64,000 nt of DNA from Ammoniphilus sp. YIM 78166 (GTDB taxonomy: Bacteria; Bacillota; Bacilli; Aneurinibacillales; RAOX-1). Positions 21,785 through 31,930 of the stretch are shown one piece after another; positions within the stretch are counted from its first letter, which is position 1, and each line of letters starts with the position of its first letter. The stretch lies in assembly GCF_004522215.1 (NCBI RefSeq), contig NZ_SDLR01000004.1, forward strand, positions 310,001-374,000, written 5' to 3'. The translations under genes and the position numbers were made by a program. A model generated the notes under the pieces. That model saw only the letters and a program-made list of their open reading frames with translations. It was not told where the DNA came from and searched no databases.

Positions 21785-22126
21785 ATGTTACAAAGTCAAC
21801 ATCGAATTCGAAGTCAGAATGACTTTCAAAAAGTGTTTGATCAGGGGAAATCGGTAGCGAATCGACAATTTGTCGTTTACATGCTAGCAAAAGAGGAACA
21901 AGAGCAGATACGGATCGGAATTTCAGTAGGAAAAAAGATCGGTAACGCAGTGGTTAGGAACCGGACGAAGAGGTTGATTCGAGAAGCAGCTAGAATGGTT
22001 GTACCTAATCTGCAGTGGAAGGGTGATCTGGTGATCATTGCTCGGGCCCCTGTGACAGAGATGGAGTTCCAGGAGGTTTCGGCTAGCCTGAACCACTGCT
22101 TAAAAAAAGGAAAGCTCTTATCATAA
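21785..22126 (+). CDS. rnpA: Ribonuclease P protein component
   Basis: Protein subunit of RNase P, which matures tRNA 5' ends; it contacts the precursor leader. The 113-aa product carries the family RNR motif in KIGNAVVRNRTKRLIRE (about residues 48-64). The ribosome site is weak and distant (AGGGG about 14 nt before ATG), as is common for rnpA. Confidence 0.95.
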   Translation: MLQSQHRIRSQNDFQKVFDQGKSVANRQFVVYMLAKEEQEQIRIGISVGKKIGNAVVRNRTKRLIREAARMVVPNLQWKGDLVIIARAPVTEMEFQEVSASLNHCLKKGKLLS

Positions 22127-22148
22127 GGTACGCTAAGGAGGAAGGGAT

Positions 22149-22358
22149 ATGAAGCGACTATTATTAGGAAGTATTCGCTTTTATCAGAGAGGCATCTCTC
22201 CTTTAAAGCCGCCCAGCTGTCGTTTTTATCCTACATGTTCTGCCTATGGATTTGAAGCTATTGAGAAATTCGGAGCTATGAAAGGGACGTGGCTAACCAT
22301 CGTTCGAATCGGAAAGTGCCACCCGTTTCATCCTGGTGGTTATGATCCCGTTCCTTAA
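22149..22358 (+). CDS. yidD: Membrane protein insertion efficiency factor YidD
   Basis: A 69-aa protein with the family motif [19 protein letters not shown] (about 25-43) and the C-terminal [12 protein letters not shown]. YidD assists YidC-dependent insertion of membrane proteins and lies on the inner membrane face through an N-terminal amphipathic stretch. It sits between rnpA and yidC with a GGAGG ribosome site, the usual arrangement. Confidence 0.93.
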   Translation: MKRLLLGSIRFYQRGISPLKPPSCRFYPTCSAYGFEAIEKFGAMKGTWLTIVRIGKCHPFHPGGYDPVP

Positions 22359-22397
22359 TAGCCATACATAACTTTATGGTTGCAAGGAGGAGTTTTC

Positions 22398-23162
22398 TTG
22401 CGTTTCAAAAGCATTACCTATTTACCTTTAGCTTTCTTCATGCTACTTCTAACAGGTTGTGGTATGGATTATATGACCAATCCGCCACCAATCGACCCGA
22501 ATACTGGTGGTTTCTGGGATCGTTATTTTGTATACCCGTTGTCTTGGTTAATTGATGAATCCTCTCTTATACTATGGGGAAGCTATGGGCTAGGAATTCT
22601 AGCAACGACGGTTATTATTCGTTTGGCGATATTACCTTTAATGATTAAGCAGTTAAAAAGCTCCAAAGCAATGCAGGCTCTTCAGCCTGAATTAACAAAA
22701 ATTAGGGATAAATATAAAGATAATCAACAAAAGATTCAGGAAGAAACCCTAAAGTTATTTCAAAAGCATAACGTCAACCCATTAGCAGGGTGCTTGCCTT
22801 TATTGGTTCAAATGCCGATCCTTATCGCCTTTTATCAAGCCATCATGCGAAATGAGCACGTTAGAGAGCATAGTTTTCTTTGGATGGCCCTAGGACAACC
22901 AGATCCATACTACATATTACCGATTCTTGCTGCCATTACAACTTATTTCCAGAGTAAGATGATGGGGATGGGGATGCCCCCAAATCCACAAATGCAGATG
23001 ATGCTTGTTATCATGCCCATAATGATCCTCGTGATTGCCGTGACGTTACCTGCAGCTCTTTCCTTATATTGGGTATTCGGTAACATCTTCACCATCGTTC
23101 AAACCTTTTTCATTAAGGGCAACACCCCTAATGTTCCCGCTCAGGAGGTTAAGAAAAAGTGA
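22398..23162 (+). CDS. yidC: Membrane protein insertase YidC/SpoIIIJ lipoprotein
   Basis: Inserts proteins into the cytoplasmic membrane; the SpoIIIJ type is also needed for forespore development. From TTG 22398 (seven bases after AAGGAGG) the product is 254 aa. It has a lipobox LLLTGC near residue 21, five hydrophobic segments, the positively charged cytoplasmic coiled hairpin (QPELTKIRDKYKDNQQKI) near 100 and the conserved NPLAGCLPLLVQMPI segment near 130. An upstream in-frame TTG at 22380 would place the ribosome site inside the gene, so I rejected it. It overlaps jag by 4 bp. Confidence 0.94.
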   Translation: MRFKSITYLPLAFFMLLLTGCGMDYMTNPPPIDPNTGGFWDRYFVYPLSWLIDESSLILWGSYGLGILATTVIIRLAILPLMIKQLKSSKAMQALQPELTKIRDKYKDNQQKIQEETLKLFQKHNVNPLAGCLPLLVQMPILIAFYQAIMRNEHVREHSFLWMALGQPDPYYILPILAAITTYFQSKMMGMGMPPNPQMQMMLVIMPIMILVIAVTLPAALSLYWVFGNIFTIVQTFFIKGNTPNVPAQEVKKK

Positions 23163-23779
23163 AGAAAGTAACGGTTACCGCCAAAACGGTTGATGAAGCC
23201 ATTGCCATGGCCCTTAAACAGTTGAATGCTGAAAAAAACCAAGTAACCGTAACCATCTTAGAAGAGCCCAGTAAAGGTTTTTTTGGTTTAATAGGTGCAA
23301 GACTTGCTAAATTAGAGGTTGAGCTCAATATTAATCCCATCGAGGAAGCGAAGCAGTTCCTGCAGGAAATCTTAGCTGCTATGGATGTCCAAGCTTCCAT
23401 TGAAGTGAAAAAAGAAAAAGATCATACCTTGTTTGAGATCATGGGAGAAGATCTAGGGATTATTATCGGCAGAAGAGGACAAACGCTGGATTCGTTGCAA
23501 TTTCTAGTTAATACTGTTGGAAATAAGCATTCCGATTCCTATCTCCGGATTGTGCTAGATGCCGAAAGCTATCGACTCAAACGCAGACAAACCTTAGAGC
23601 AACTGGCCGATCGTTTGGCTCATAAAGCGATAAAATCAGGACAAATTGTCAAGCTCGAACCCATGCCATCTCATGAGAGAAAAGTGATTCACACGTTTCT
23701 TCAAGAGCGAAAAAATATTAACACGTATAGTGAAGGACAAGAACCTAACCGTTATATTGTGATCCAAGCTAAGAGATAA
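23159..23779 (+). CDS. jag: RNA-binding protein Jag/KhpB
   Basis: A 206-aa protein with an N-terminal Jag domain (about 1-52, KGFFGLIGARLAKLEV), a KH domain with IIGRRGQTLDSLQFLVN (about 101-120) and a C-terminal R3H domain (about 150-205). Homologues bind RNA with KhpA and influence cell division and elongation. Start is GTG overlapping yidC (GTGA), so the pair is coupled. Confidence 0.94.
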   Translation: MKKVTVTAKTVDEAIAMALKQLNAEKNQVTVTILEEPSKGFFGLIGARLAKLEVELNINPIEEAKQFLQEILAAMDVQASIEVKKEKDHTLFEIMGEDLGIIIGRRGQTLDSLQFLVNTVGNKHSDSYLRIVLDAESYRLKRRQTLEQLADRLAHKAIKSGQIVKLEPMPSHERKVIHTFLQERKNINTYSEGQEPNRYIVIQAKR

Positions 23780-23785
23780 GCCTAA

Positions 23786-23823
23786 AGGCCCATGTACAAA
23801 ACTTGTACGTGGGTCTTTTTTGT
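23786..23823 (+). terminator. Terminator after jag
   Basis: GGCCCATGTACAA and TTGTACGTGGGTC pair around a short loop and are followed by TTTTTT. Confidence 0.85.
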
Positions 23824-23938
23824 ATGAATAAATATACAAAATGTGTTGCGGGAGGCTTTTTTAATGTGTACTGGTATGATATTCTAGTAATTTAGGGAAA
23901 TCTATATACTAAGGATTTTTTTATAAGGAGTACGTGTT

Positions 23939-25315
23939 ATGGAATTTGATACAATTGCAGCCATAGCGACCCCGATGGGAGAGGGAGGGATCGGAATCAT
24001 TCGTGTCAGTGGGCCGGATTCCGTCGAGGTTGTGGATAAAATTTTTAAAGGGAAGCACAAGTTATCCACTGTGGATACCCATACATTGCATTATGGGTAT
24101 TTAATTGATCCAGGTGAAGGAACGATCCAGGAAGAGGTCATGGTTTCCGTTATGAGGGCGCCTAGAACCTTTACAAAAGAGGATGTTGTAGAGATTAACT
24201 GTCATGGTGGAATCGTGTCTGTCAACAGGACCTTACAGCTTGCATTGGAGAACGGCGCTCGATTAGCAGAACCAGGAGAATTTACAAAACGGGCATTTCT
24301 AAACGGAAGAATTGATTTATCACAGGCGGAAGCGGTCATTGATCTGATTCGTGCCAAAACGGATCGAGCCATGAAGGTGGCGCTTCATCAAGTGGAAGGG
24401 AAGCTATCGAGACTGATCCATCAATTGAGGCAGGGGATCTTAGAGCTGTTAGCTCATATTGAAGTCAATATTGATTATCCAGAACATGATGTGGAGTCTG
24501 TAACAAGGAACTTATTGTTAGACAAGAGTAGAGGGATTAAAGAAGAAATTATGAGGCTTGTCCGCACTTCGGAACAAGGAAAAATCTTGCGGGAAGGACT
24601 TTCTACCGTTATCGTGGGGAGACCGAATGTGGGGAAGTCTTCGTTGCTTAATAGTCTTATTCACGAGAACCGCGCCATTGTAACCGATATTCCTGGGACC
24701 ACGCGAGATGTAATTGAAGAATATGTTAATGTAAGAGGAGTACCCTTACGGTTAGTGGATACCGCAGGAATTCGCGAAACCGAGGATATTGTGGAGAAAA
24801 TTGGAGTAGAAAAATCCCGACAAATGCTTCGTGAAGCAGATCTTATCTTACTTGTACTAAACTATAATGAACCGCTCTCGGATGAAGATCGGACCTTATT
24901 AGAAATTGTTAAAGAACTAAATACAATAGTGATTATAAATAAGGTCGATTTACCTCAAGTTCTGAACGTAGATGAGGTAAAAAAACTCATTCCGCACGTA
25001 ACTTTTATTACTACGTCAGTAAAAGAGGAAGAGGGAATAGAAGATTTAGAACAAGCCATTGCTAATTTATTTTTCCAAGGTCAGGTGATGCAAGAAGATC
25101 AGACCTATGTAAGCAACGCACGACATATTGCGTTGCTGAAGGAATCGATAACAGCAATGGAGGAATTCGCTGAGAGTATTGACTCCGGTATGCCTGTTGA
25201 TATATCAGCATTTGATTTAAAAAGAACTTGGGAGCTGTTAGGCGAGATTGTTGGGGATACAGCAAGTGACAGCCTATTAGACCAGATTTTTTCACAATTC
25301 TGTTTAGGGAAATAA
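23939..25315 (+). CDS. mnmE: tRNA modification GTPase MnmE
   Basis: With MnmG it installs the 5-carboxymethylaminomethyl group on wobble uridine 34. The 458-aa product has an N-terminal folate-binding domain ([13 protein letters not shown]), a helical domain, a G domain with [12 protein letters not shown] near residue 228 and NKVD near 338, and the C-terminal FCLGK with the catalytic cysteine. A palindromic pair of near-perfect DnaA boxes lies inside the gene at 24062-24078. It has its own upstream region after the jag terminator and starts the mnmE-mnmG-rsmG operon. Confidence 0.97.
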   Translation: MEFDTIAAIATPMGEGGIGIIRVSGPDSVEVVDKIFKGKHKLSTVDTHTLHYGYLIDPGEGTIQEEVMVSVMRAPRTFTKEDVVEINCHGGIVSVNRTLQLALENGARLAEPGEFTKRAFLNGRIDLSQAEAVIDLIRAKTDRAMKVALHQVEGKLSRLIHQLRQGILELLAHIEVNIDYPEHDVESVTRNLLLDKSRGIKEEIMRLVRTSEQGKILREGLSTVIVGRPNVGKSSLLNSLIHENRAIVTDIPGTTRDVIEEYVNVRGVPLRLVDTAGIRETEDIVEKIGVEKSRQMLREADLILLVLNYNEPLSDEDRTLLEIVKELNTIVIINKVDLPQVLNVDEVKKLIPHVTFITTSVKEEEGIEDLEQAIANLFFQGQVMQEDQTYVSNARHIALLKESITAMEEFAESIDSGMPVDISAFDLKRTWELLGEIVGDTASDSLLDQIFSQFCLGK

Positions 25316-25328
25316 GGAGGGGAGTCCT

Positions 25329-27215
25329 TTGGTAACACAATATGAAGCAGGATCATTTGATGTCATTGTTGTAGGAGCAGGTCACGCAGGGGCTGAGGCA
25401 GCATTGGCAGCCGCGCGTATGGGATGTCAAACATTGCTCTTAACGATTAATTTGGACGCAGTAGCCTATATGCCTTGTAATCCATCGATTGGAGGCCCGG
25501 CTAAAGGTCATGTCGTGCGTGAAATTGATGCACTGGGTGGCGAGATGGGGAGAAATATTGATAAAACCTATATCCAAATGCGGATGCTGAATACAGGCAA
25601 AGGTCCCGCGGTGCATGCGTTACGTGCACAGGCGGATAAATTTTTGTACCAGCATCGAATGAAAGAGACCATTGAAAATACACCCAATCTTTTGCTTCGC
25701 CAAGGACTTGTAGAAGAGCTCATTGTGAATAATGGCGTGTGCGAAGGTGTCATTACAAAAACAGGAGCCCGCTACAAGGCAAAGGCGGTAGTGTTGACAA
25801 CAGGGACCTACCTTAGAGGAAAGATTATCATTGGGGAATTGCAATATGAGAGCGGTCCGAACAATATGGCGCCATCGGTAAATTTATCCCATAATTTAAA
25901 GGAACTCGGGTTTGAGTTGGTTCGTTTCAAGACAGGGACACCGCCACGAGTCAATCAGGAAACCGTTGATTTTAGCAAAATGGAAATCCAGCCAGGGGAT
26001 GATGAGCCACAATTCTTTTCTTATGAAACCAAAGAAGGGATCCCGGATCAGATTCCGTGCTGGCTTACGTATACAAGTTCGGAAACTCATGAGATTATTA
26101 ATGCGAATCTTCACCGAGCTCCGATGTTTTCAGGGGTCATTGAAGGAACTGGACCGCGTTATTGCCCTTCAATAGAAGATAAAGTGGTGCGATTTAACGA
26201 TAAGCCTCGCCATCAAATTTTCTTGGAACCAGAGGGTAGAAATACATTAGAAATGTATGTGCAAGGTTTTTCAACCAGCTTGCCTGAAGATGTCCAGATC
26301 AAGATGTTAAGAAGCATACCGGGAATGGAAAGTGTAAAAATGATGCGTACCGGTTATGCCATCGAGTACGATGCGGTGGTGCCTTCCCAGCTATGGCCAA
26401 CGCTTGAAACCAAGCGAGTGGAGAATCTCTACACAGCTGGGCAATTAAATGGAACGTCAGGGTACGAAGAAGCTGCAGGACAGGGGATCATGGCCGGAAT
26501 CAATGCTGCGTTAAAGGTTCAAGGAAAGGAGCCTTTAATCTTGGATCGTTCAGAGGCCTATATTGGCGTTATGATTGATGATTTAGTGACGAAAGGAACC
26601 TTAGAGCCGTATCGATTACTAACATCTCGAGCAGAATATCGCTTATTGCTTCGCCATGATAATGCGGATCTTCGTTTAACGGAAAAGGGATATGGGATTG
26701 GCTTAATTCCTGAAGAAAGATATCAATCTTTCGTAGAGAAGAAGCGATTAATTGAGCAAGAAAAAGAGAGGCTCATGACAACGAAGGTAAAGCCGGATGA
26801 ACGGGTTCAAGCGTTCTTGAAAAGAGTGGGCTCCGCTGCGATTGATAATGCCATCGAGTTAGGAGCGCTTCTACGCAGACCTGAAGTCAAGTATAAGGAA
26901 TTGATGGAGTTAGCTCCTTTGGATGAACTGTTGCCAGAGGATGTAATGGAGCAGGTGGAAATTCAAATTAAGTATGAAGGCTATATACGAAAACAGCTTC
27001 AAGATGTAGAGCGGATGAAGAAGATGGAGAGTAAAAAAATACCGGCCCATATCGACTATCATCAACTCCAGGGTCTAGCTAAGGAAGCAAGAGATAAACT
27101 GGCAAAAATTCAACCCCTCAATATTGGGCAGGCTGCAAGAATTTCAGGCGTTACGCCTTCTGATATCTCTGTTTTGTTAATCTACATGGAGCATAAAAAT
27201 AAGGTTACGAATTAG
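25329..27215 (+). CDS. mnmG: tRNA uridine-5-carboxymethylaminomethyl modification enzyme MnmG
   Basis: FAD and NADH enzyme that partners MnmE. The 628-aa protein begins with a Rossmann fold ([21 protein letters not shown] near 11-31), has the [12 protein letters not shown] motif near 50 and the [12 protein letters not shown] segment near 377, and a helical C-terminus that contacts MnmE. Start is TTG 25329 behind AAGGAGGGG, 13 bp after mnmE. Confidence 0.97.
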   Translation: MVTQYEAGSFDVIVVGAGHAGAEAALAAARMGCQTLLLTINLDAVAYMPCNPSIGGPAKGHVVREIDALGGEMGRNIDKTYIQMRMLNTGKGPAVHALRAQADKFLYQHRMKETIENTPNLLLRQGLVEELIVNNGVCEGVITKTGARYKAKAVVLTTGTYLRGKIIIGELQYESGPNNMAPSVNLSHNLKELGFELVRFKTGTPPRVNQETVDFSKMEIQPGDDEPQFFSYETKEGIPDQIPCWLTYTSSETHEIINANLHRAPMFSGVIEGTGPRYCPSIEDKVVRFNDKPRHQIFLEPEGRNTLEMYVQGFSTSLPEDVQIKMLRSIPGMESVKMMRTGYAIEYDAVVPSQLWPTLETKRVENLYTAGQLNGTSGYEEAAGQGIMAGINAALKVQGKEPLILDRSEAYIGVMIDDLVTKGTLEPYRLLTSRAEYRLLLRHDNADLRLTEKGYGIGLIPEERYQSFVEKKRLIEQEKERLMTTKVKPDERVQAFLKRVGSAAIDNAIELGALLRRPEVKYKELMELAPLDELLPEDVMEQVEIQIKYEGYIRKQLQDVERMKKMESKKIPAHIDYHQLQGLAKEARDKLAKIQPLNIGQAARISGVTPSDISVLLIYMEHKNKVTN

Positions 27216-27225
27216 GAGCAGTGTC

Positions 27226-27942
27226 ATGGAACCCAAGCTTTTTGAAGAAATGTTAGGAGAGAGGGGAGTCACTCTTTCTGAACAGCAACGAACTCAATAT
27301 GAAGAATATTATTCTTTATTGGTGGAATGGAATGAGAAGATAAATTTAACGGCTATTACGGAAAAGAATGAAGTTTATGAAAAGCATTTTTACGATTCCA
27401 TTTCCGCATCCTTTTTCTTTGACTTCACGAAAGTTGAAACATTGATAGATATAGGAGCAGGGGCAGGTTTCCCCTCGCTTCCTATAAAAATTATTTATCC
27501 TCATCTCAAGGTTACGATTCTTGATTCTCTAAATAAACGAATTAGTTTTCTGGAGCATCTTAGTAAGCAATTGAAGCTGGAGCATGTCTCCTGTATTCAT
27601 GGACGAGCAGAAGAGTTCGGAGTAGATCCCAAATACCGAGATCGCTTTGATGTCGTGACTGCAAGAGCGGTAGCCCGATTAAATGTATTGGCTGAATACT
27701 GTATGCCTTTTGCCAAGGTTGGGGGGAACTTTGTCGTTCTAAAAGGGGCAGAGGCCTCCAATGAGTTAGATGAAGCTAAAAAAGCGATCAAAACCCTTGG
27801 TGGTAAAACAGAGAAGCTTGAAACTTTCTTTCTTCCTATCGAACAAGCAGAACGGTCTATTATTCTGATTAATAAGTTGGCGGCAACACCAAAAGGCTAT
27901 CCTAGAAAAGCGGGTACCCCTTCAAAAAAGCCCATTATATAG
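27226..27942 (+). CDS. rsmG: 16S rRNA (guanine(527)-N7)-methyltransferase RsmG
   Basis: SAM-dependent methyltransferase of 238 aa (GidB). The SAM-binding loop reads [15 protein letters not shown] near residue 72, followed by the acidic motif [15 protein letters not shown]. It ends the mnmE operon and is followed by a strong terminator. Loss of this enzyme gives low-level streptomycin resistance in other species; the gene here looks intact. Confidence 0.95.
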   Translation: MEPKLFEEMLGERGVTLSEQQRTQYEEYYSLLVEWNEKINLTAITEKNEVYEKHFYDSISASFFFDFTKVETLIDIGAGAGFPSLPIKIIYPHLKVTILDSLNKRISFLEHLSKQLKLEHVSCIHGRAEEFGVDPKYRDRFDVVTARAVARLNVLAEYCMPFAKVGGNFVVLKGAEASNELDEAKKAIKTLGGKTEKLETFFLPIEQAERSIILINKLAATPKGYPRKAGTPSKKPII

Positions 27943-27955
27943 TTGTACAGCTCTT

Positions 27956-27999
27956 ATTAAAAGATCTAATCCATAGCGTATGGATTGGATCTTTTGTTT
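27956..27999 (+). terminator. Terminator after rsmG
   Basis: AAAAGATCTAATCCATA and TATGGATTGGATCTTTT form a long near-perfect stem with a GCG loop, followed by a T-rich run. It ends two bases before a parS site. Confidence 0.9.
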
Positions 28000-28001
28000 T
28001 T

Positions 28002-28017
28002 TGTTCCACGTGGAACA
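28002..28017. other. parS site upstream of noc
   Basis: The 16-mer TGTTCCACGTGGAACA is a perfect palindrome and matches the Spo0J/ParB centromere consensus TGTTNCACGTGAAACA at all but one position. It sits between the rsmG terminator and noc. Confidence 0.92.
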
Positions 28018-28154
28018 TGATTAATACTTGTTACTGGGAGGAAATAGGACAAGGGTGGCGAATTAATAAAAGGATACGTATTATCCAAGAGTTGTCGCCA
28101 ACCAAACTATCTTTTTTACAAAGATTCATATATGCCATAGGGTGGTGTACGAAA

Positions 28155-28976
28155 TTGAGGGATCAATTTGCCCGTTTATTCGGTCTGTCAGAAAGAAACG
28201 AACAAGATGAAATCAAACATATTCCTGTAGGAGAAATTATCCCTAATCCGTATCAACCTCGGACGGTATTTGACGATGAGAGAATTGAAGAGCTATGTAT
28301 AACCATTAAGGAACATGGTATCATTCAACCCATTGTTGTTCGAGTGAGAGAAGGAAGGTATGAGCTGATTGCAGGAGAAAGACGTTGGAGAGCAACAAAG
28401 AAGTTAGGCTTAGAAACGATTCCTGCGATTGTTAAAGATCTAAGTGACTCCCAAGCAGCGTCCATTGCTCTCATAGAAAATTTACAGCGTGAAGGACTTA
28501 CCGCCATTGAGGAAGCTATAGCTTATCAGAAGCTTATTGATCTACATCAACTTACTCAAGAGAGCTTGGCTCAGAAACTAGGGAAAGGCCAGTCTACTAT
28601 CGCTAATAAATTAAGACTGTTAAATCTCCCTGCTACGGTGCAAGAGTTTCTTCTTCAGCGTAAAGTAACCGAGAGACATGCAAGGGCCTTACTTGTTTTA
28701 AAAGAGGAAAGCTTGCAATTGAAAATGCTAGAAGAAATTATAGAAAAAGATTTAAATGTGAAACAAACAGAAAATCGCATTAAGCAAATCTTAGAAGTGA
28801 AAACTGAGCAAAAGCCGCCTAAAAGGGTTTCTTTTTCTAAAGATACGAGACTAGCCATTAATACGGTTAGGCAGTCTATTGATATGGTCATGAAGAATGG
28901 GCTCTCTATTCAATCGGAAGAAGAAGATTACGAAGAGTTTTACCAAATAACCATTAAGATACCTAAAAACAAGTAA
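28155..28976 (+). CDS. noc: Nucleoid occlusion protein Noc
   Basis: ParB-like CTPase that binds its own sites and blocks division over the nucleoid. From TTG 28155 the product is 273 aa. The N-terminal [11 protein letters not shown] resembles the membrane-targeting amphipathic helix of Noc. The ParB/CTPase core contains NPYQPR near 38 and AGERRWRA near 75, then an HTH near 140-165 and a C-terminal dimer domain. AGGGTGG precedes the chosen TTG. The reading frame is open back to ATG 28017, but that ATG lies in a parS site and lacks a ribosome site. It shares a common origin with Spo0J two genes away. Confidence 0.9.
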   Translation: MRDQFARLFGLSERNEQDEIKHIPVGEIIPNPYQPRTVFDDERIEELCITIKEHGIIQPIVVRVREGRYELIAGERRWRATKKLGLETIPAIVKDLSDSQAASIALIENLQREGLTAIEEAIAYQKLIDLHQLTQESLAQKLGKGQSTIANKLRLLNLPATVQEFLLQRKVTERHARALLVLKEESLQLKMLEEIIEKDLNVKQTENRIKQILEVKTEQKPPKRVSFSKDTRLAINTVRQSIDMVMKNGLSIQSEEEDYEEFYQITIKIPKNK

Positions 28977-29076
28977 CTCGTTCGTCTATTCACTACATGT
29001 GAAATAAGATACAATAGAATGTGGCTCATGGTATCATGGGTGGTTGTGAATGCCTGGACAGTAAGAGGTGAATAGA

Positions 29077-29838
29077 ATGGGGAAGGTCATTGCGGTGGCT
29101 AACCAAAAAGGAGGAGTCGGGAAGACCACAACCTCGGTTAACCTGAGTGCCTGTCTTGCTACATTAGGTAAGAAAGTTCTATTGGTTGATATTGATCCTC
29201 AGGGAAATGCAACAAGTGGAGTAGGGATCAATAAAGCAGATATACGTTATTGCATTTATGATGTGCTGATCAATGACATAGATCCATTGGATGCCATCAT
29301 CCCAACAGAAGTAGAAAATCTATTTACACTACCAGCTTCGATTCAATTGGCTGGAGCGGAAATCGAGTTAGTTCCGACCATCTCACGTGAGGTGCGTTTA
29401 AAAAAATCCATTGATTCGATTAGAGACAAGTATGACTATATTGTCATTGATTGTCCTCCATCTCTCGGAATTTTAACGGTGAATTCTTTAACTGCTTCGG
29501 ATTCTGTCTTAATTCCTATACAATGTGAGTTTTACGCATTAGAAGGAGTAAGTCAATTACTGAATACGATTAGGCTCGTCCAGAAGCATCTGAACACTTC
29601 TCTTCAGATTGAAGGAATCTTGTTAACGATGTTAGATGCCCGAACAAACTTAGGGATTCAAGTGATTGAAGAAGTGAAGAAGTATTTTCGGGAAAAGGTC
29701 TATCAGGCGATTATTCCGCGCAATGTCCGTTTAAGTGAGGCGCCCAGTCATGGTCAAGCCATTATATCTTATGACCCTCGGTCTCGTGGTGCAGAAGTCT
29801 ATATGGATTTAGCTAGGGAGGTGCTGGGAGTTGGTTAA
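29077..29838 (+). CDS. soj: Chromosome partitioning ATPase ParA/Soj
   Basis: ParA-family ATPase that acts on Spo0J-parS and regulates DnaA. The 253-aa product has the deviant Walker A KGGVGKTTTSVNL near residues 10-22 and Walker B DYIVIDCPPSLG near 117. ATG 29077 has GAGGTG six bases upstream and yields the standard N-terminus MGKVIAVANQ; the in-frame GTG at 29068 overlaps the ribosome site. It overlaps spo0J by 8 bp. Confidence 0.96.
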   Translation: MGKVIAVANQKGGVGKTTTSVNLSACLATLGKKVLLVDIDPQGNATSGVGINKADIRYCIYDVLINDIDPLDAIIPTEVENLFTLPASIQLAGAEIELVPTISREVRLKKSIDSIRDKYDYIVIDCPPSLGILTVNSLTASDSVLIPIQCEFYALEGVSQLLNTIRLVQKHLNTSLQIEGILLTMLDARTNLGIQVIEEVKKYFREKVYQAIIPRNVRLSEAPSHGQAIISYDPRSRGAEVYMDLAREVLGVG

Positions 29839-30673
29839 GAGATTAGGAAAAGGTTTAGATGCTTTAATACCTTCGCTTCATGTTGAGGAAAACGACCAAA
29901 TTATCGAAGTGCACCTATCGGAGATCCGCCCAAACCCCTATCAACCAAGAAAAGACTTTGATGAGAAAGCCTTGGATGAACTAGCTGAATCGATAAAAGA
30001 ACATGGAATCATTCAACCTATTATCGTTCGCAAGAGTATCAAGGGGTATGAATTAGTTGCTGGTGAACGAAGACTTCGAGCTTCGGAAAAAGCAGGATTA
30101 CCGAAGATCCCTGTGGTTATCCGTGAATTTTCCAATGAACAAATCATGGAGATTGCCCTCATTGAGAACCTTCAACGTGAAAACTTAAATGCGATAGAGA
30201 TGGCTATCGCTTACGATAAGTTAATGAAACATCTTTCTCTTACTCAAGAGGAGTTAGCTAAAAAGGTAGGGAAGAGTAGGCCGCATGTGGCCAATTTCTT
30301 ACGACTCATGCAACTTCCTCAAGAAATCCAGAATTATGTTTCACGTGGAACATTATCGATGGGACATGCTAGGGCGTTACTTAGTGTGGACGATGATGAG
30401 ACTAAACTAAAGATTGCTCAAGAAGTCATTAAAAAAGATTTGAGTGTTCGGCAAGTAGAAGAGATGATTAAAAATCTATCTCAACGTGTTCCACGTGAAA
30501 CAAAAGAAAAACCAAAGAAGGAAGTTTTTATTAGTCAGTTTGAAGAAAGGCTGAGAGACACCTTCGCTACCTCTGTTCAAATCAAGAAAGGGAAGAATAG
30601 AGGGAAAATTGAGATTGAGTTTTACACAGATGAAGATCTGGAACGAATTATGGAAATTATCCAAAGAGGGTAA
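29831..30673 (+). CDS. spo0J: Chromosome partitioning protein ParB/Spo0J
   Basis: CTP-dependent clamp that loads at parS, spreads and recruits SMC. The 280-aa product starts VKRLGKGLDALIPSL (the Soj-interacting tail), has NPYQPR near 36, the CTP-binding AGERRLRA near 77 and ENLQREN near 115, an HTH near 140, and a C-terminal dimerisation domain. Start is TTG 29831 inside the end of soj. Two parS sites are embedded in its coding sequence. Confidence 0.96.
   Translation: MVKRLGKGLDALIPSLHVEENDQIIEVHLSEIRPNPYQPRKDFDEKALDELAESIKEHGIIQPIIVRKSIKGYELVAGERRLRASEKAGLPKIPVVIREFSNEQIMEIALIENLQRENLNAIEMAIAYDKLMKHLSLTQEELAKKVGKSRPHVANFLRLMQLPQEIQNYVSRGTLSMGHARALLSVDDDETKLKIAQEVIKKDLSVRQVEEMIKNLSQRVPRETKEKPKKEVFISQFEERLRDTFATSVQIKKGKNRGKIEIEFYTDEDLERIMEIIQRG
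30337..30352. other. parS site inside spo0J (first)
   Basis: TGTTTCACGTGGAACA matches the parS consensus with one change. It lies within the coding sequence, as does a parS of B. subtilis spo0J. Confidence 0.9.
30487..30502. other. parS site inside spo0J (second)
   Basis: TGTTCCACGTGAAACA is a full consensus parS, 134 bp after the previous one. Confidence 0.94.
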
Positions 30674-30742
30674 AGTAAGAATGGTGGTTATGTTGGATGG
30701 ATATCCGCATAGCCTTTTCTTTTTGGTGAAAGGAGAATCAAA

Positions 30743-31900
30743 ATGAAAATTACATATTTAGATAATGCAGCCTCTACTTGGCCGAAGCCTCCAGGTGTAA
30801 AAGAAGCGATGGTAGAATGTTTGGATGAGTATGCAGCGAATCCTGGTCGTGGGGGGCATCGGTTGGGTTTACGGGCTAGTAAAGCCATCTTTCATACTCG
30901 GGTCAAATTAGCGAAGCTGTTTCAGATCTCTAATCCGAATGATATCGCATTTACATCGAATGCAACTTCTGCTATTAATTTGGGGATTAGAGGCTTGGTG
31001 AAAAGTGGGGACCATGTGATCACCACGACAATGGAACATAATTCGGTAAGGAGACCGCTGGAGTATTTGAAAAAAACACAAGGGATAGAGATTAGTTATG
31101 TAAGACCTAGGGAGCAACTTCAGTTTAATCTAGAGGATTTTGAGCGAGAATTCAGGAGGACGACTAGATTGGTTGTGGTCAGTCATGCTTCCAATCTAGT
31201 GGGTTCCCTGGCGCCTATTGAACAAATAGGAGCCTTGTGTAAAAAACACCAGGTGGTGTTTATGGTGGATGCTTCGCAAACCGCTGGCGTATTTCCTATT
31301 GACGTGGAAAGGATGAATATTCAGCTGTTGGCTTTTCCTGGCCATAAAGGCTTGTATGGTCCTCAAGGTACAGGTGGGTTATACATCCATCCCCAACTTG
31401 ATCTAGAACCTATGATGGTGGGGGGGACGGGGAGTCACTCTGAGGCAATAGAACAACCTCTTACTCGACCAGATCGATATGAAAGTGGGACGTTAAACAC
31501 AGTGGGTATTGTAGGTTTAGGAGCTGGTGTTGATTTTGTTCTAAAAACAGGGATAGAGCAAATTCGAACTAAAGAGGCTCGTTTAACTTATGATTTAATC
31601 CGCCGTCTTGAGGAAGTGAAAGGTGTTACACTCTACGGTCCGAATAAGGAAGTAGAACGAGCTGCAGTGATTTCGTTTTCAATTGAAGGGCTGGATGCTT
31701 CTGAAGTAGCTTACATTTTAGATCAGGAATATGGAATTGCGGTCCGATCTGGTTATCATTGCACTCCGCTTGGGCATGAAACTGTAGGGACGATCAATCA
31801 AGGGTCTGTCCGAGTTGGTTTTGGATACTTTAATACCGAAGAAGATGTGGATGTGTTAGTGCATGCCATTGTGGATATATGTCAAAAAATAAGCTCTTAA
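30743..31900 (+). CDS. Cysteine desulfurase-like aminotransferase class V
   Basis: PLP-dependent enzyme of 385 aa, of the NifS/SufS-like family. The PLP lysine lies in FPGHKGLYGPQG near residue 207, the binding histidine in TTMEHNSV near 99, and a catalytic-type cysteine in RSGYHCTPLGH near 340. The sequence resembles the EF2568-type family (TIGR01977), whose members often occur with selenium or sulfur transfer genes. A DUF3343 putative Se/S carrier lies three genes downstream. ATG start behind AAAGGAG. The sulfur acceptor is not indicated. Confidence 0.85.
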   Translation: MKITYLDNAASTWPKPPGVKEAMVECLDEYAANPGRGGHRLGLRASKAIFHTRVKLAKLFQISNPNDIAFTSNATSAINLGIRGLVKSGDHVITTTMEHNSVRRPLEYLKKTQGIEISYVRPREQLQFNLEDFEREFRRTTRLVVVSHASNLVGSLAPIEQIGALCKKHQVVFMVDASQTAGVFPIDVERMNIQLLAFPGHKGLYGPQGTGGLYIHPQLDLEPMMVGGTGSHSEAIEQPLTRPDRYESGTLNTVGIVGLGAGVDFVLKTGIEQIRTKEARLTYDLIRRLEEVKGVTLYGPNKEVERAAVISFSIEGLDASEVAYILDQEYGIAVRSGYHCTPLGHETVGTINQGSVRVGFGYFNTEEDVDVLVHAIVDICQKISS

Positions 31901-31930
31901 GCACAGTGGTGCTAAGTGAGGTGAACGTTT

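Noticed and set aside
22380-22397. Upstream TTG start for YidC at 22380
   Set aside because: The ribosome site AAGGAGG lies after this TTG, so translation should begin at 22398.
28017-28154. N-terminal extension of Noc starting at ATG 28017
   Set aside because: That ATG overlaps a parS site and has no ribosome site; TTG 28155 has AGGGTGG upstream and gives the family N-terminus.
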